A stretch of 33,120 nucleotides of DNA from an uncultured Spartobacteria bacterium (GCA_903933015.1 CAIZIQ010000199.1:1-33120); one strand, 5' to 3'. Numbered from the stretch's first letter, positions 1 to 8,906 are shown. Notes: generated from the letters alone by a model not told the origin. Translations and numbers: made by a program.

Positions 1-2369
1 CGGCCAATGGAACCTTGGCGGTGACCAATACCAATACCCTCGGATCCGCCACCAACTTCTACCTTGCCTCAAGCGGCACCCTGCGCGCGGCAACCGGAGT
101 CACCAACATCACCCAGAGCATCGACGTCACTAACGGAACCGGTGTCATCAATAACGCCAGTGGAGCCACTCTCGCGCTCAATGGAACGCTTACCAAGAGC
201 GGCACGGTCCTCGTGCTTGCCGGAGGCAACTTCGCGGTCAACGGCCAGGTCACCGGCAGTGGCCCTGCTGGCTCCTTCGACTCCGATCTGGTGGTCAGCA
301 ATGCCACCGTCACGCTCAACTCCGGCAACAACAACTACGTGGGCCCGACCTACGTCATAGCCGGATCCAGCCTCTCCAACGGCATCGTCAACGCCCTGCC
401 GAGCAATACCATCCTCAATATCGGGGCAACCACCGATGGAGCAGTGACCAACCGCTACGACATGGCGGGCTACAACCAGATCATCGCAGGATTCGCCTCC
501 GCAGGAGGAGCCTCCAACATCGTCACTACCTCCAGTGGTGCCACCACCCTCACGCTCAATGACAGCTACCTGGGTACGGCAGTCAACACCACCTACGGGG
601 GAACCATCACCGGAGCCGTGGCACTCATCCGTGCCGGCACCGGCAGCACCCTGCTCACCGCCAGCAACAGCTACAGCGGAGGCACCACCATCACTAGTGG
701 CAAGCTCATCACCCAGAACGTCCAGGCCCTGGGTACCGGTGGAGTCGCCCTCAACGGAGGAACCCTTGAGGTCCAATCGACCCTCAACATCGCCTCCCTC
801 AACTGGACCGGCGGTCAAATCGCCCTGCCCAATGCAGGAAGCGGCCAGTACGTCGTGGTGACCGGATCCGGATCACCCTTCACCAACACGGGAGTGAATA
901 CCTTCAACCTGACGGGTGCCACCCTGACGATTGGAACTCCGACTGCCCTCTTGGGAGCCACCAACATCACCAGCTACTCGACCAACGACTTCACGGTCAC
1001 CGGCGTGGGCAACTACGAGCTGCTCATGAGCAACAACATCCTCTGGATCGAGGCCCTCAACGCCCCGGTTGAGACCGTCACCTATCCGAACTTCCTCGGG
1101 TACGCGGTCAACCGCAACCAGAGCAACGTGGCCATGGCCCTCAACAGCTTTGAGAGCCACCCCAATGCCGACCAGACCGTTGTCCTCAACAGCCTCCTGG
1201 CACTCACCAACAGCCCCGCTGCCATGCAGCAGGCCTTCAACGCCATCATGCCGAACTTCTACCAGCAGATCTCCACGATCGCCTTCAACTCGGCCAACGC
1301 CCAGAACATGGAACTCTCCCAGCGCCTCTGGGGACTCCGGGTTGCCGAGGGTGGAGGATTTAGCATGAACGGCCTGGGAGAGAACTACCCCATGATGCAG
1401 GATGGGCCAGTGGAAGGCCAGGGAGATGGAGGCAAGAGCGTCCTTGATGCCAAAAAAGACATCCTCCGACCCGGACCCGACAACCGCTGGGGCATGTTCG
1501 CGGATGCCAACGGCATCTTTGCCCAAGCCAACAGCGGCAACATGCTCCCCGGCTACAACTCGGAAGCCGGAGGCATCACCACCGGACTCACCTACAAGTG
1601 GAGCGACACCGTGGGCACCGGCATCTACGCCGGCTACGAAGGCACCTATGACAAGTGCGGAGCAGCAGGCTCCGGACTGGGGGTCGGCAGCACCCTCATC
1701 GACAATGCCGTCCGCTTTGGACTCTTCGGCACCTACGGGCAAAAGAACTCCAAGGGAGAGCCCCTGGGCTTCTATGGCAATGCGCTGGCAGGAGGTGGTT
1801 ACCACAACTTCCAAGCCTCCCGCATCATCCAGTACACCGGAGTCGATCGCACCGCCAACAGCTCCCCCGGCGCCGGAGAACTCGATAGCATGCTCGGAGG
1901 AGGCTACGACATGAAGAGCGGCAACTTCACCTTCGGACCCACCGCCTCCCTCCAGTACACCTACCTGGGAGTCAACTCCGTGAATGAAACCGGAGCGCAG
2001 AGCCTGAACTTCAACTCGGGAGGATGGAACAGCTCCAGCATGCTCTCCAGTGTCGGTGCCCATGTGGCCTACAGTTGGGTAGCTCATCATGGCAGTGGAG
2101 GGGACATCGTGGTGGTCCCGCAGCTATCCCTCAACTGGCAGCATGAGTTCATGCAAAACCCCTACGCCATTAGCGGCAACCTGGGAGGAACCAGCCCGAC
2201 CTTCAGCAATTGGAGTGCGGAACCGATCCGGGACTTCCTCTACACGGGAGTCGGTGTGACCGTTGAGTTCGGCAAGAGATGGAACACCTCGTTCTTCTAC
2301 AACGCCGCCGCCGGTAACAACAATCTCGAGAGCCAGAATATCTTCTGGTCCCTAGGCGCCAAGTTCTAA
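1..2369 (+). CDS. Autotransporter (type V secretion), 5'-truncated by the window edge
   Basis: Secreted surface protein: an N-terminal passenger fold carried by a C-terminal outer-membrane beta-barrel. The reading frame is open to the window edge (in-frame residues ANGTL precede the TTG at base 15), so the listed TTG is not the true start and the signal peptide lies upstream. The passenger is rich in Thr, Asn, Gly and Ser, as in a right-handed beta-helix. It contains an autotransporter-associated beta-strand repeat (PATR-like; NSYSGGTTITSGKL, followed by ALGTGGVALNGGTLEV) near residues 217-252 of the visible part. A linker rich in Gly and Asp leads to a barrel domain beginning around residue 490 (NRWGMFADANGIFAQ) and ending in WSLGAKF, with the C-terminal Phe expected for BAM substrates. 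A hairpin terminator follows. The passenger's binding or enzymatic role cannot be told. Confident for the class, not for the function. Confidence 0.88.
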   Translation, partial: ANGTLAVTNTNTLGSATNFYLASSGTLRAATGVTNITQSIDVTNGTGVINNASGATLALNGTLTKSGTVLVLAGGNFAVNGQVTGSGPAGSFDSDLVVSNATVTLNSGNNNYVGPTYVIAGSSLSNGIVNALPSNTILNIGATTDGAVTNRYDMAGYNQIIAGFASAGGASNIVTTSSGATTLTLNDSYLGTAVNTTYGGTITGAVALIRAGTGSTLLTASNSYSGGTTITSGKLITQNVQALGTGGVALNGGTLEVQSTLNIASLNWTGGQIALPNAGSGQYVVVTGSGSPFTNTGVNTFNLTGATLTIGTPTALLGATNITSYSTNDFTVTGVGNYELLMSNNILWIEALNAPVETVTYPNFLGYAVNRNQSNVAMALNSFESHPNADQTVVLNSLLALTNSPAAMQQAFNAIMPNFYQQISTIAFNSANAQNMELSQRLWGLRVAEGGGFSMNGLGENYPMMQDGPVEGQGDGGKSVLDAKKDILRPGPDNRWGMFADANGIFAQANSGNMLPGYNSEAGGITTGLTYKWSDTVGTGIYAGYEGTYDKCGAAGSGLGVGSTLIDNAVRFGLFGTYGQKNSKGEPLGFYGNALAGGGYHNFQASRIIQYTGVDRTANSSPGAGELDSMLGGGYDMKSGNFTFGPTASLQYTYLGVNSVNETGAQSLNFNSGGWNSSSMLSSVGAHVAYSWVAHHGSGGDIVVVPQLSLNWQHEFMQNPYAISGNLGGTSPTFSNWSAEPIRDFLYTGVGVTVEFGKRWNTSFFYNAAAGNNNLESQNIFWSLGAKF

Positions 2370-2389
2370 GGCCGATTACATAAGAGACG

Positions 2390-2420
2390 GCCCGCCATGG
2401 AATGTGGCGGGCTGTTCTTT
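2390..2420 (+). terminator. Rho-independent terminator of the autotransporter gene
   Basis: A perfect 8-bp G/C-rich stem GCCCGCCA/TGGCGGGC with a 7-nt loop, followed by TGTTCTTT, lies 20 nt after the stop codon. Confidence 0.85.
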
Positions 2421-2468
2421 GCGTAAAGTCTATCCCAGCCGTCCCTACGGCCTGGTATTTAGCGTGGT

Positions 2469-2539
2469 GCGTCGTTATTGCTCGCTCGCCGCAGGTTCGA
2501 CTACGGCGTCGTTCTCACGCCTAGCCCCTCATCTAAAAT
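2469..2539 (+). repeat. Intergenic element family B, copy 1 (GCGTCGTT...CGCCTAGC...AAAAT)
   Basis: This 71-nt stretch starts with GCGTCGTT, has CGCCTAGC 41 nt later and ends in AAAAT. A second stretch after gyrA (16626-16695, 70 nt) has the same blocks at nearly the same spacing. Internally it can pair CGCCG with CGGCG or, alternatively, GGCGT with ACGCC. The second copy folds much better. Function unknown; it could be a decayed mobile hairpin element. Confidence 0.45.
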
Positions 2540-2576
2540 CTGTTCTCCTAATTAGGGTTCTGCGGTGATGGCTTTA

Positions 2577-2670
2577 AGTCTGAACAAGTGACAGGGAAGT
2601 CACGCGGAAGACTACGACAAAGTAGTAGCCCAAAGGTTGCCACAGCTTTCCTGGGAGAGAAGTGGCATCA
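2577..2670 (+). repeat. Candidate structured RNA/hairpin repeat, family A, copy 1
   Basis: The sequence runs AGTCTGAAC, hairpin 1, GCGGAAGAC, hairpin 2, GCCCAAAGG, hairpin 3, TCAA. Hairpin 1 is GTGAC/GTCAC around an AGGGAA loop, closed outside by GTCT/AGAC. Hairpin 2 is ACTAC/GTAGT around GACAAA. Hairpin 3 is TGCCAC/GTGGCA with inner CTT/AAG pairing. A second copy at 29887-29980 keeps the linkers but has different, still complementary, stem sequences. I do not recognise it as any riboswitch, ribozyme or attC site I know. The strand is inferred from both copies lying in this orientation ahead of plus-strand genes. Confidence 0.55.
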
Positions 2671-2919
2671 ACACTGTTACATTAATAGGTGGAATCCACT
2701 GAGAAATAGACCTCAACTGAAAAGGTGGTAGCGTTTCCGTGCAAGAGGTCGGGAAAAATGACCACTAGAGCAGTTTCATTTCAATTTGTCGGTTGGCATC
2801 AATTCTTGAAATTCCTGTTTTCCTGAGTTCCAGATTAAATTGCAGTCACTTCTGACTGCGAAAGATTAAAGGCAAGGTGTTCTGAGAAGGCACCATGGCG
2901 CGAAGAAGGTGAACATGTA
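2671..2919 (+). other. Gene-free leader upstream of the glycoside hydrolase gene
   Basis: No convincing ORF. There is a small palindrome GTGGAATCCAC near 2690. A GACCTC block (2709-2714) can pair with GAGGTC (2745-2750), whose GGTC part can alternatively pair with GACC at 2760-2763. This may be a folded 5' leader, but with one sequence it could be chance. AAGGTGA at 2906-2912 is a plausible ribosome binding site for the GTG start at 2920. No good sigma-70 promoter pair was seen. Confidence 0.3.
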
Positions 2920-5073
2920 GTGATCCCTTTCCTCCATCCTCTGTGGCTTTGCGTCTTGGCGCGAAAAGCTCTATGTTTTTTTCTCCTTGTGAGAATCGTT
3001 ACCGTATTCCTCCTGCTAAGCAGACTGCTTTGTGCTGCGGAGCAGCCAATCGAGGTAAAGGTTTCGATCGAAAAGAATCATCCGGGGGTGGTCTTTGATC
3101 CTCGTGTGGCCTTTGGAGCGGGGATCGATGGGCATGATGAGGGGGATAGTCTGCGGATGCTGTCCCCTGAAAGTGTGAAGCAGATGCTAAGAGCAGGGCT
3201 CGGTCCCATCTCCTCACGACTTCGAACCGAATTGGCCGTTGAGGCGTGGCATTGGAATCCGAAGGGATTGTGGAGTGACCCGAATCATACCCAAGGGTAC
3301 TGGTCTTCTGAAACAATACCCGATCCGAAGGCTCCCATCTTGGTCTCTTATGGATACAAGCTTCCCCGGCGGGGTAACACCCTCGACGAGGCGAATGACG
3401 ATGGGTACTCGCGGCTCGATGACGGGGATTCCAAGACCTTCTGGAAGAGTAATCCCTACCTGACCTCCGCCTATACGGGTGATCCCGATTGCCACCATCC
3501 CCAGTGGGTCGTGCTCGATTTTGGCAAGCCGGTACCCATGAATGCGATCAATATCCAGTGGGCGGAACCGTATGCCACGAGATTCCGGGTCGAGTATGCC
3601 AACAGCGGACGCGTCTATTTCGGAGGGCATCCCGGCCCGCTTCTTTCTCCTGTCTGGCGCTCCTTTCCCCAAGGTGTCGTTGGCGCTGGAAAAGGTGGCG
3701 ATCAGTTCCTGAAATTGTCTGATCATCCGGTGAAAGCCCGTTATCTCAGGATCTGGATGACGGAGAGTTCAGGCACCGCGCTCCCCGGTTCCACCGATCC
3801 GCGAGATCATCTCGGGTATGCCATCCGGGAGATCAGCGCCGGCGAGGCTGGACGATTCGATTTCGATGATCATGTGATCCATAGCCCGGACAAGAAGCAG
3901 ACAATCACCTATGCCTCCTCAACCGATCCGTGGCATCGCGCCATCGACCGTGATCCGAAAGTTGAGCAGCCTGGAATCGACCTGCTTTTCCGTTGCGGGA
4001 TCACGCGCGGACTTCCCCTGATGCTCGCGGTTCCGGTGTTCTATGACACCCCGGAGAATGCCACTGGTCTGACCGCCTATGTCCGCCGTCAGGCTTATCC
4101 CGTGAGCCGGTACGAAATGGGGGAGGAACCGGATGGTCAGCGGATCGATCCCAAGGATTTCGGGAGCCTCTACGCGCAGGTGGCGAAGGGGATATCGCAA
4201 GTCGCTCCCGAGGCAATCATGGGTGGCCCGAGTTTTGTGACGGTGGATGTGGATCGCAGGGATGACCAGACCTACCGTTTTGACAAGAGATGGTGGATCC
4301 GGGATTTTCTGAGTGAGTTGAAGCGGTGCGGACAATCGGGAAATTTCCGCTTCCTTTCCTTTGAGTGGTATCCGTTTGATGATGTCGACGGTAACGAGTC
4401 ACAGCAACTCCCCCGGGCATTCGGGATGCTTCATCGGGCCATGGCCCTGCTCCGTTCTCCAGGGATGCCCCGGGTTCCCCTGGTGATCGGAGAACTGAAC
4501 TACTCCGTCTTCCCCTGCCGTCAGGAGGTGGATCTGTCGGGTGGATTGCTCAATGCCGAAACGATGGCCCAGTTCCTCAGTGAGGGAGGTGATGGCGTCT
4601 ACTACTACGGCTATGAACCGAATAAACTCGATGGCAGTAGCGGATCCTGGGGAAATCAGCTCATGTTGCTGGATCAAAAAGCCGGGGAGGTTCCTGTTGC
4701 CACCTTCCAGACCCTGCGGATGCTTTCACAGCAATGGATGGATCCTCGCGGAGGATTGCATCAGGTTTTTCCATGCCATTTGACCCGGTCAGGCAAGCGG
4801 GGAGATCTCCTGAGTGCCTTTGTGCTGAAGCGTCCCAACGGGAAATGGTCGCTGCTACTCCTCAACAAGGATGCAACGCATGCTGCCCAACTATCCTTCA
4901 TTGGACTTGATTGGGAGCCCCATACTTTCACCACCTACTCTTCTGCGGAATACATCTGGCATCCGGATGGTCCCAACGGTCATCCCTCACCGAATCTTGC
5001 TCCTTCCACTCGAAGGGTTTCCCATAATCAACGGATTCTCATCCCTCCTTGGTCCCTGACGGTGATCAAGTGA
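2920..5073 (+). CDS. Secreted glycoside-hydrolase-like protein (clan GH-A type barrel) with an inserted discoidin-like domain
   Basis: Probably an exported polysaccharide-degrading enzyme; substrate unknown. The 717-residue protein starts at a GTG with AAGGTGA upstream. Its hydrophobic N-terminus ends near LLSRLLCAAEQ, consistent with a Sec signal peptide. A barrel-like start (FGAGIDGHDEGDSLRML) is interrupted at roughly residues 140-310 by an F5/8-type C/discoidin-like sandwich (DDGDSKTFWKS, QWVVLDFGKPVPMNAINIQW), a likely carbohydrate-binding module. The barrel resumes with YEMGEEPDG near residue 400, resembling the acid/base Asn/Glu-Glu-Pro motif of clan GH-A, and VIGELNYS near residue 523, a candidate nucleophile Glu. 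The C-terminal sandwich (SLLLLNKDATHAAQLSF) is common in GH39- and GH44-like enzymes. I infer hydrolase activity from these motifs; the exact family is open. It stands alone, convergent with chrA. Confidence 0.7.
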   Translation: MIPFLHPLWLCVLARKALCFFLLVRIVTVFLLLSRLLCAAEQPIEVKVSIEKNHPGVVFDPRVAFGAGIDGHDEGDSLRMLSPESVKQMLRAGLGPISSRLRTELAVEAWHWNPKGLWSDPNHTQGYWSSETIPDPKAPILVSYGYKLPRRGNTLDEANDDGYSRLDDGDSKTFWKSNPYLTSAYTGDPDCHHPQWVVLDFGKPVPMNAINIQWAEPYATRFRVEYANSGRVYFGGHPGPLLSPVWRSFPQGVVGAGKGGDQFLKLSDHPVKARYLRIWMTESSGTALPGSTDPRDHLGYAIREISAGEAGRFDFDDHVIHSPDKKQTITYASSTDPWHRAIDRDPKVEQPGIDLLFRCGITRGLPLMLAVPVFYDTPENATGLTAYVRRQAYPVSRYEMGEEPDGQRIDPKDFGSLYAQVAKGISQVAPEAIMGGPSFVTVDVDRRDDQTYRFDKRWWIRDFLSELKRCGQSGNFRFLSFEWYPFDDVDGNESQQLPRAFGMLHRAMALLRSPGMPRVPLVIGELNYSVFPCRQEVDLSGGLLNAETMAQFLSEGGDGVYYYGYEPNKLDGSSGSWGNQLMLLDQKAGEVPVATFQTLRMLSQQWMDPRGGLHQVFPCHLTRSGKRGDLLSAFVLKRPNGKWSLLLLNKDATHAAQLSFIGLDWEPHTFTTYSSAEYIWHPDGPNGHPSPNLAPSTRRVSHNQRILIPPWSLTVIK

Positions 5074-5189
5074 ACGAGGTGTTTTGGAGAGATTTTATTT
5101 TTCGACGACCTGGAGGGTTTTGCCAGGAACGAAAGATTAACTAAAGAATGATGGATTGGCAGTTGCGGTGCCTCACAGCCTCGTTGAGC

Positions 5190-5732
5190 TCAGCGCAAAA
5201 AGGCCCAACTGATGGCCGCCGCGGCAACGATCATGATGACGGGGTTGAGTTTGGTGAACACCATCAGGCAAAGGGCAATGAGGCCCATGATGGCCGTGGG
5301 GATCGTATGGATGGAGTTTTTTGCAATGATGAACGTGGCCGCCAAGATCAGACCTGTGGAAATCGGCATCATGGCCTGCTGGATGGAATCGTGCCAGGGA
5401 GAGGTCTTCCAGCTATCCCAGAATCTCCCCACAATCAGGACCAGAATCGAACTGGGCAGGAACATCGCGATCGTGGCAACCAAGGCCCCCAAGAGTGCGA
5501 TCAAATAACCGTACTCGAGACAGGCTTTCAGACCCACCAGGGTGACCACCATCATGGAGGGGCCGTCAATGATGCTGATACCGAAGAGGTCCACGAACTG
5601 CTGGTCGGTCATCCAGTGATATTTGCCCACCGCCTGTTCGTGCATGGTCGGAAGGACGACCTTTCCTCCGCCGAAAGCCGACACCGAGAGAATGGTGAAC
5701 AAGGCAACAAGATGGGTGAAGGTCTGGATCAT
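5190..5732 (-). CDS. chrA: Chromate transporter, C-terminal half (short-chain ChrA family)
   Basis: Inner-membrane protein of the CHR family, which exports chromate or related oxyanions by ion-coupled transport. The 180 residues start with a typical repeat-unit opening (FTILSVSAFGGGKVVLPTMHEQAV...WMTDQQFVDLFGISIIDGPSM). The family motif FGGG and the post-helix GPSM/T-type loop are present, followed by about five hydrophobic helices. It begins inside the stop codon of the preceding CHR gene (ATGA overlap at 5729-5732), so the two are translationally coupled and probably form a heterodimer replacing the fused two-domain ChrA. The natural substrate need not be chromate; sulfate-like anions are possible. 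Confidence 0.88.
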   Translation of the reverse strand: MIQTFTHLVALFTILSVSAFGGGKVVLPTMHEQAVGKYHWMTDQQFVDLFGISIIDGPSMMVVTLVGLKACLEYGYLIALLGALVATIAMFLPSSILVLIVGRFWDSWKTSPWHDSIQQAMMPISTGLILAATFIIAKNSIHTIPTAIMGLIALCLMVFTKLNPVIMIVAAAAISWAFLR

Positions 5733-6364
5733 GCAGTTTCTCCTTTGTGCTCTGCTTCGCCACCCTTTTTGTCATGCCGTGGTCTGTGCCACCAGATCGC
5801 CAGGGGTGCGAGGATCATGATCACATACTGGACATGCAGGTGCCCGAGTCGGACCAGCAAGAATGTCACAAGGATCATGGCAATATCGAAAATCCCCTTG
5901 ATCGCTTTCTGGCCAGCCTCGAACACCATACTGGCCATGAGGCCGCAGGCTACCGCAGTCACGCCGGCCAGCAGGGCCTTGGAATCATTGTTTTCCCCGA
6001 AATGGAAATAAAGAAAACCCAGGAAGCAGACGAGGATGAACGGTGGCGTCATGATCGAGATGAGCGCAACAATCGCACCAAGCAGACCGCGGAGATGATT
6101 TCCTATATAGACTGAAATCCCGACCACCCGGGCCCCGGGAAGAATCTGGACGATCGCAAGGGCTGAAAAAAACTCCTCGTCGGTGAGCCATCCTTTTTGA
6201 GTCACAGCCAGTCGACGAATGTATGCCGTCAGCCCCCCTCCGAAGCTCGTCAATCCAATGAGGCCGAAGAAGAAGACCAGCTCCCAAAGGCTGGGTACGT
6301 TGGCCGGCGCAGCCTCAGCCTCGGGTGGAACAGGAGTGACTGGGACCTCAGGCGGGTTTTCCAT
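5729..6364 (-). CDS. chrA: Chromate transporter, N-terminal half (short-chain ChrA family)
   Basis: Partner of the gene just downstream. A Pro/Ala-rich cytoplasmic N-terminus is followed by a CHR domain: FFFGLIGLTSFGGGLTAYIRRLAV, then WLTDEEFFSALAIVQILPGARV, a variant of the family's LPGP loop with Ala and Arg after the Gly, and several membrane helices. The Arg/His/Lys-rich tail (WWHRPRHDKKGG) stays inside. I chose ATG at 6364; the ORF track begins at TTG 6382, six codons earlier, with AAGGAG only one base before it. Either start overlaps the 3' end of the PLD gene, so the three genes appear to be one transcript. Two half-size CHR genes in tandem are a known arrangement. Confidence 0.87.
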   Translation of the reverse strand: MENPPEVPVTPVPPEAEAAPANVPSLWELVFFFGLIGLTSFGGGLTAYIRRLAVTQKGWLTDEEFFSALAIVQILPGARVVGISVYIGNHLRGLLGAIVALISIMTPPFILVCFLGFLYFHFGENNDSKALLAGVTAVACGLMASMVFEAGQKAIKGIFDIAMILVTFLLVRLGHLHVQYVIMILAPLAIWWHRPRHDKKGGEAEHKGETA

Positions 6365-7355
6365 TCTGCTGCTTTTCGGCAAGCTCCTTGGCGGCGTGCT
6401 TTTCCTGATCGGCCTTGATCCCCTCGTCGGTGAGATCCATCCGTTTGGAGGTTTCCCAATCCGCCTCGAAAATCTTGACCAGACGCTTGATCAGTTCTGG
6501 ATCACTGAAGCGGATGCCGAGTTCACGACGTTCGTTGAAACACTTTGGATAGATATTGAAGGAGCTGAGCAGAGCTCGCTCTTTATCCGCAAGGATCAGT
6601 TTTGCGTGGAGGTGAACCCCGTGAAGCTTGTGCACATTGATGCCGAGGTCTTCCAGGAGGCGCAGACCCGCAACCCCCTCGAGGATATAGAAATCACGAA
6701 GTGAGTGGACCGGTAACGCCGTGGCATGAACCTTCACGTCACGTTTCATTTTGGCACGGACAAGGGCTTCGATGACCGGGGTGTCGACGTATTTTTCGTG
6801 CTGAATATAGAGTGACTTCTTCGCGTCATCGATGAAGTTGATCACCTCCTGCCGGGAACGTCCGACGCTCCAGATCAGGTTCGATGTCGTCGGGGGCACG
6901 AAGTCGACGCGATTCCAGTCCGCCTCGAAACAACCGGCGACTTCAGCGACTTCCTCGGGGTCATTTGTAACCAGTCCATAGTCGCGGGTGAGGCCGAAGT
7001 ATTTCGGAGCCCAGTTGAGGGACATGATGAAGGCCTGCTTGCCATCCACCACCATCGATTTCTCATGGGTGATCGGGTACTTCGGATTGGTTTCCTTGAC
7101 ATCAACCTTGGCATTCTTGAAGTGTTCGAAGGCCTCGTCGTTGTCATGCTCTCCGGTGAAGCGGGAAGGGTTGAGCATCACGCGGACCTTGGTGCCTCTC
7201 CTGTGGGCCGCGATCACCGCCTCAATCAAGACGGGGTCAGTGAACTGGAACATCTTGATGTCCAGGGAATGCTTGGCTCCCTCGATGGTCTTGAGGATCG
7301 GTGCGATTCCATCGTCAGGTTGAACGATCAGGCTGTGGACGGCGTCTTTGAACAT
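6348..7355 (-). CDS. Phospholipase D-superfamily protein with two HKD motifs
   Basis: Phosphodiesterase/transphosphatidylase-type enzyme. Two catalytic HxKx4D motifs are intact: HEKSMVVD (then SLNW) and HAKLILAD (then SSFN), each in its own half, as in cardiolipin synthases and PLD-type nucleases. There is no signal peptide and no clear membrane helix, so it is probably cytoplasmic; whether it acts on lipid, nucleic acid or another phosphodiester cannot be decided. The ORF extends to a TTG at 7391, but the first ATG is at 7355 and the protein is well formed from there (MFKDAVHSLIVQPDDG). Neither start has a good ribosome site. Its 3' end overlaps the chromate transporter gene, suggesting co-expression; I know no standard reason for this pairing. 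Confidence 0.82.
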   Translation of the reverse strand: MFKDAVHSLIVQPDDGIAPILKTIEGAKHSLDIKMFQFTDPVLIEAVIAAHRRGTKVRVMLNPSRFTGEHDNDEAFEHFKNAKVDVKETNPKYPITHEKSMVVDGKQAFIMSLNWAPKYFGLTRDYGLVTNDPEEVAEVAGCFEADWNRVDFVPPTTSNLIWSVGRSRQEVINFIDDAKKSLYIQHEKYVDTPVIEALVRAKMKRDVKVHATALPVHSLRDFYILEGVAGLRLLEDLGINVHKLHGVHLHAKLILADKERALLSSFNIYPKCFNERRELGIRFSDPELIKRLVKIFEADWETSKRMDLTDEGIKADQEKHAAKELAEKQQNGKPA

Positions 7356-7415
7356 GGGGATACTCTGTAGCCAGCTTTGTCCATCTGTCAAAACATCTGC
7401 TTGATCTTCGGTGGT

Positions 7416-7455
7416 AAAAAAGAAGCCCCGGCTCCCGTGAAGGGAAGCCGGGGCT
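7416..7455 (-). terminator. Rho-independent terminator of xylA
   Basis: Read on the minus strand: AGCCCCGGCT, loop, AGCCGGGGCT, then a TTCTTTTTT run. The 10-bp stem is perfect and lies between xylA and the PLD gene, so these are separate transcription units. Confidence 0.9.
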
Positions 7456-7481
7456 CTTGAATCTGGAAGTCAGGGTGATTC

Positions 7482-8798
7482 TTAGATCAGCTCATTGACG
7501 ATGTTCTCTATGAGTTCCTGACGGCCGCTGCCGTGCTGGATCGGATCGGGGTGGCTGAGGGCGTACTTCTCGAGGCTCGCGAAGCTGGCCTTGCCCGCCT
7601 CGACCTCGGCGCCGATGCCACTGTCCCAGGAGGCGTAGCGCTCCTTGACGATCTTGGCGATGCGTCCGTCGGCGCGGATTGCCGCGGCGTTCTTGAGTCC
7701 GCGGGCGAAGGCATCCATGCCGCCGATGTGGGCGTAGAAGAGGTCAATGGGCTCAAAGCTCTCGCGACGCACCTTGGCGTCGAAGTTCATGCCGCCTGTG
7801 GTGAGTCCGCCCATCTTCATCACGCCCAGCATGATCTGGGTGGTTAGGTAGAGATTGGTCGGGAACTGGTCGGTGTCCCAGCCGATGAGCTCGTTGCCGG
7901 TGTTGGCATCGATGGAGCCGAGGGCATTGGCTCCAAGGCAGACCTCGATCTCGTGGGCCATGGTATGGCCGGCGAGGGTGGCGTGGTTGGTCTCGAGGTT
8001 CATCTTGAAGTGATCCTGGAGGCCGTATTCACGCAGGAAGTTAAGGCAGGCGGCCGTATCGCTGTCGTACTGGTGGGTGGTGGGCTCCTTCGGCTTGGGC
8101 TCGATGTAGAACTGCCCCTTGAAGCCGATCTCCTTCTTGTAGTCGACGGCCATGTGTAGGAAGCGGGCGAGGTGATCGAGTTCGCGCTTCATGTCGGTGT
8201 TCCAGAGCGTGGAGTAACCTTCGCGGCCGCCCCAGAAGGTGTATCCCTCGCCACCCAGCTCGTGGGTGACTTCCATTGCCTTCTTTACCTGAGCCGCCGC
8301 GTGAGCGTAGACATCGGCGTTAGGGCTGGTGGCCGCACCGTGGAGGAAGCGGGGGTTCGTGAAGAGACAGGCGGTGCCCCAGAGGAGCTTGATGCCGGTG
8401 CGCTGCTGTTCCTCCTTGAGGACGGCAACGACGGCGTCGAGGTTCTTGTTGCTCTCAGCAAGGGACTTTCCTTCCGGAGCCACATCACGGTCATGGAAGG
8501 CGTAATAGGGAGCTCCAAGCTTCTGAATGAACTCGAAGGCGTAACGGACGCGATTCTTGGCATTCTCGACGGAGTCGGTGCCGTCATCCCAAGGACGGAT
8601 GGCTGTGCCGGCGCCGAAGGGGTCGGAGAGGGAGTTGCGGAAAGTGTGCCAGTAGACGACCGAGAAACGGAGCCAATCCTTCATCGACTTCCCTTCGATC
8701 ACCTCGGAGGGGTTGTAGTGTTTGAAGGCGAGGGGATTCTTCGAGGAAGGCCCCTCGAAGGGGATGGACTTGATGTCGGGGAAGGCGGATGTGCTCAT
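7482..8798 (-). CDS. xylA: Xylose isomerase
   Basis: Converts D-xylose to D-xylulose (and glucose to fructose) in the cytoplasm. I start at ATG 8798 ([16 protein letters not shown]), giving 438 residues, the usual size for class II enzymes; the ORF track's extra 130 N-terminal residues look non-coding and overlap the divergent HAD gene. Family motifs are complete: catalytic His in [10 protein letters not shown], the FWGGREGY signature, metal ligands in [18 protein letters not shown] and the D-x-D region of IGWDTDQFP. No xylulokinase or xylose transporter is adjacent. It has its own terminator. The start lacks a clear Shine-Dalgarno sequence. Confidence 0.96.
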   Translation of the reverse strand: MSTSAFPDIKSIPFEGPSSKNPLAFKHYNPSEVIEGKSMKDWLRFSVVYWHTFRNSLSDPFGAGTAIRPWDDGTDSVENAKNRVRYAFEFIQKLGAPYYAFHDRDVAPEGKSLAESNKNLDAVVAVLKEEQQRTGIKLLWGTACLFTNPRFLHGAATSPNADVYAHAAAQVKKAMEVTHELGGEGYTFWGGREGYSTLWNTDMKRELDHLARFLHMAVDYKKEIGFKGQFYIEPKPKEPTTHQYDSDTAACLNFLREYGLQDHFKMNLETNHATLAGHTMAHEIEVCLGANALGSIDANTGNELIGWDTDQFPTNLYLTTQIMLGVMKMGGLTTGGMNFDAKVRRESFEPIDLFYAHIGGMDAFARGLKNAAAIRADGRIAKIVKERYASWDSGIGAEVEAGKASFASLEKYALSHPDPIQHGSGRQELIENIVNELI

Positions 8799-8906
8799 GA
8801 GAGCAAAAACATAGCGTGAAGGCTGTGGAGGTTGTGAAGCTGAAAACGCCCGCGAACGGTTTTTTTCTCGTTTAGGGGGCGGTATTGAAGACAAACTTTC
8901 CGGCTT

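Noticed and set aside
69-818. Minus-strand ORF of 249 residues across the autotransporter gene, and the 405-residue one at 873-2090
   Set aside because: They are Gly/Val/Asp-rich antisense shadows of a G+C-rich repeat-containing gene; the plus strand has a clear domain structure and terminator.
2671-2919. Riboswitch upstream of the glycoside hydrolase
   Set aside because: Alternative GACCTC/GAGGTC/GACC pairings are short and come from one sequence; no known aptamer core is recognised.
5109-5127. CCTGG...CCAGG hairpin as terminator between the glycosidase and chrA
   Set aside because: Only five base pairs with a 9-base loop and no T-run.
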